This document shows, piece by piece, positions 14,947-15,886 of a DNA stretch of 15,886 nt. The position numbers were made by a program, and so were the translations under genes. The DNA lies in assembly GCA_050486105.1 (NCBI GenBank), contig JBJHCR010000130.1, forward strand, positions 1 through 15,886. Direction: 5' to 3'. The DNA comes from JAEXNA01 sp050486105. Its GTDB lineage: Bacteria > Vulcanimicrobiota > Xenobia > Xenobiales > JADMJV01. Below the pieces are notes generated by a model. The model had not been told where the DNA came from. It saw only the letters and a program-made list of their open reading frames with translations, and ran no database searches. Positions within the stretch are counted from its first letter, which is position 1; each line of letters begins with the position of its first letter.

Positions 14947-14965
14947 TGTTGCCCTGTGCGCAACA
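14947..14965. promoter_or_regulatory. Candidate operator dyad upstream of the VOC gene
   Basis: TGTTGC and GCAACA flank a 7-bp spacer, 72 bp upstream of the VOC gene start. On the minus strand TTGACC (about 14981-14986) precedes it. A regulator-binding site is plausible but unproven. Confidence 0.28.
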
Positions 14966-15105
14966 ATAGAGTTATTGGAGAAAGGTCAATGGTGCGATAA
15001 GGCCAGGGTGCCTGCTCCCGCTGTTTCCTCTCACATCGGAATGGCCGAACGCGAACTCTCCACAGGGGATTTTCGAATCAATAGGTGAATTTTCACGTCC
15101 TTTGG

Positions 15106-15270
15106 TAGGGCGTGTCATCAATCAACCTTCCGTCGCTAAACTCGCCCATTTTCACCCTCTGCAAGCGATATTTTTCTGAAATACAACTCGGTATTAGGCG
15201 AAAAATCTCACTTGCAGAGTGCAAAAATGTTCTTCGCGTAGCTTGAAACGTTGATTGATGACACGCCCTA
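15106..15270. mobile_element. MITE with 19-bp perfect terminal inverted repeats and TA target duplication
   Basis: GGGCGTGTCATCAATCAAC at 15108-15126 is exactly reverse-complemented at 15250-15268, and both ends are flanked by TA (15106-15107, 15269-15270). The element is 161 bp between TA dinucleotides and has no ORF. Subterminal segments (around 15155-15178 and 15205-15228) are also imperfect inverted copies centred on CTCTGCAAG. These are the marks of a non-autonomous element mobilised in trans by a transposase with TA target preference, such as IS630/Tc1-like or some IS5 groups; the source family is not identified. Confidence 0.9.
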
Positions 15271-15280
15271 GTGTCGCTCG

Positions 15281-15680
15281 ATGGACAACTTGAAAAAAGC
15301 TTGGGACTACTGCCAGATAAAGCTCGAAATCAGAAAAGGAGCCTGGCGTTCAGCCGTGATGGCCACCTCTGGAGTGGACGGTCCCAAGGCCAGAACGGTG
15401 ATCGTTCGCGACTCTAGGTGGCCCCATATGCTATTTTATCCGACAGTCGGACCCCGAAGATTCAAGAGCTGAAAACAGACCACCGATTGAGCGTGGTCTT
15501 TTACGACCCCAAGAAACCGGTCCAGGTACGACTCAAGGCTAAGGCCACGGTTTCCACCTCGGGCTCAAAAGTACAAAAAGCTTTGGCAGAGTTACCAGAG
15601 CGCTCCAGTTTCGACTATCACAGCAAGCTCCCACCGGGCAGCGAAACGCAAAGCGACACTGGCGCTCGCAGCCCCGCCCG
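15281..15680 (+). pseudogene. Pyridoxamine 5'-phosphate oxidase-like flavoprotein, frameshifted and truncated
   Basis: The first frame reads MDNLKKAWDYCQIKLE, then MATSGVDGPKARTVIVRDSR and MLFY, which is the N-terminal FMN-binding pattern of the PPOX family. At about 15436-15438 one base appears to be missing. In the next frame the protein continues SDSRTPKIQELKTDHRLSVV, FYDPKKPVQVRLKAKATVS and ERSSFDYHSKLPPGSE. The expected C-terminal NFxVL and Arg-rich segments are lacking, because homology ends where the convergent repeat-protein gene terminates. The ATG is only 10 bp past the end of the MITE and has no Shine-Dalgarno. Insertion, frameshift and truncation together indicate a dead gene. A single sequencing error could explain the frameshift but not the truncation. 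Confidence 0.75.
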
Positions 15681-15683
15681 CCC

Positions 15684-15886
15684 CTACCAGCCGAATTTTC
15701 CGTTGGTGGTGCGGATGTTTCCAACCTGGTTAGTGGTGGTGTTCACCCGGGCCCCACCGATGGTGCCGTTGGTAATCTGAAAGTTGCCGACCTGACTGGT
15801 GGTAGTGTTCACCCGGGCCCCGCCGATGTTGCCGTTGGTCACCTGCATACTGCCGACCTGGCTGGTGGTGGTGTGGTCTCGAGCCC
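15684..15886 (-). CDS. C-terminal end of a 22-residue-repeat protein, truncated by the window edge
   Basis: The minus strand is open from the right edge to a TAG at 15684-15686 and encodes exactly three 22-residue units: ARDHTTTSQVGSMQV plus TNGNIGG, ARVNTTTSQVGNFQI plus TNGTIGG, and ARVNTTTNQVGNIRT plus TNGKFGW. The units are rich in Thr, Asn, Gly and small hydrophobics, with hydrophobic residues alternating at V, V, (F/M/I) and I, a pattern that suits a beta-solenoid or adhesin-like surface protein. No start codon lies in the window, so the N-terminal part is unknown. The opposite strand is also open through this repeat but only as the tail of the PPOX pseudogene frame, and its composition there is not protein-like. 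Confidence 0.68.
   Translation of the reverse strand, partial: ARDHTTTSQVGSMQVTNGNIGGARVNTTTSQVGNFQITNGTIGGARVNTTTNQVGNIRTTNGKFGW
15687..15884. repeat. Three tandem 66-bp units
   Basis: Units at 15687-15752, 15753-15818 and 15819-15884 are highly similar, with shared blocks such as GTTCACCCGGGCCCC. All have exactly 66 bp, so the reading frame of the protein is preserved. The array probably continues beyond the window. Confidence 0.9.

Noticed and set aside
15418..15780. 120-codon plus-strand ORF as an intact gene
   Set aside because: Its first part is the second half of the frameshifted PPOX-like gene, and its tail is the antisense of the 22-residue repeats.

Overview
The window (15,886 bp, about 55% GC by eye, two 10-N scaffold gaps) looks like a scaffolded draft or metagenome-assembled bacterial chromosome segment. 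Lipoprotein and Sec signals, a TRAP transporter, a TRIC-type channel and sparse Shine-Dalgarno sites point to a free-living bacterium with an inner membrane and exported proteins. I cannot place the phylum. No rRNA, tRNA, CRISPR array or complete insertion sequence is visible.

Layout, left to right. (1) 2-397: the C-terminal part of a PIN-domain toxin-like protein, cut by the window edge, converging on a TAXI-type TRAP transporter (405-3262, minus) whose substrate-binding lipoprotein and fused permease overlap by ATGA. (2) 3263-3840: a gap followed by a hairpin-dense, ORF-less element with imperfect terminal inverted repeats (3335-3642). (3) 3841-4785: a lipoprotein with seven propeller-like repeats. 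(4) 4786-5541: decayed sequence holding a pseudogene with three visible lesions, another hairpin repeat and coding-like debris. (5) 5542-10738: a minus-strand run of a serine-hydrolase-fold protein that has lost its catalytic motifs, a small four-helix membrane protein, a large unrecognised protein with a probable helical-repeat C-terminal half (interrupted by the second gap), and an HD-domain protein. (6) 10945-11826: an sce7726-family PD-(D/E)XK-like protein with a small upstream partner ORF. (7) 12375-13564, plus: a four-helix membrane protein and an exported FecR-domain protein. (8) 13773-14875, minus: a TRIC/UPF0126 channel translationally coupled to a VOC-family dioxygenase-like protein. 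(9) 15106-15270: a clean MITE with 19-bp perfect terminal inverted repeats and TA duplication, sitting 10 bp in front of a frameshifted, truncated pyridoxamine-phosphate-oxidase-like pseudogene. (10) 15684-15886, minus: the C-terminal end of a protein made of perfect-length 22-residue (66-bp) repeats, running off the right edge.

No single recognisable multi-gene novel system stands out. The most interesting items are the modular hairpin element at 3335-3642 (its internal 28-bp repeats differ only at hairpin loop centres), the catalytically emptied beta-lactamase-like protein, the sce7726 plus small-ORF pair, the 22-residue repeat protein at the edge, and the MITE/pseudogene junction.
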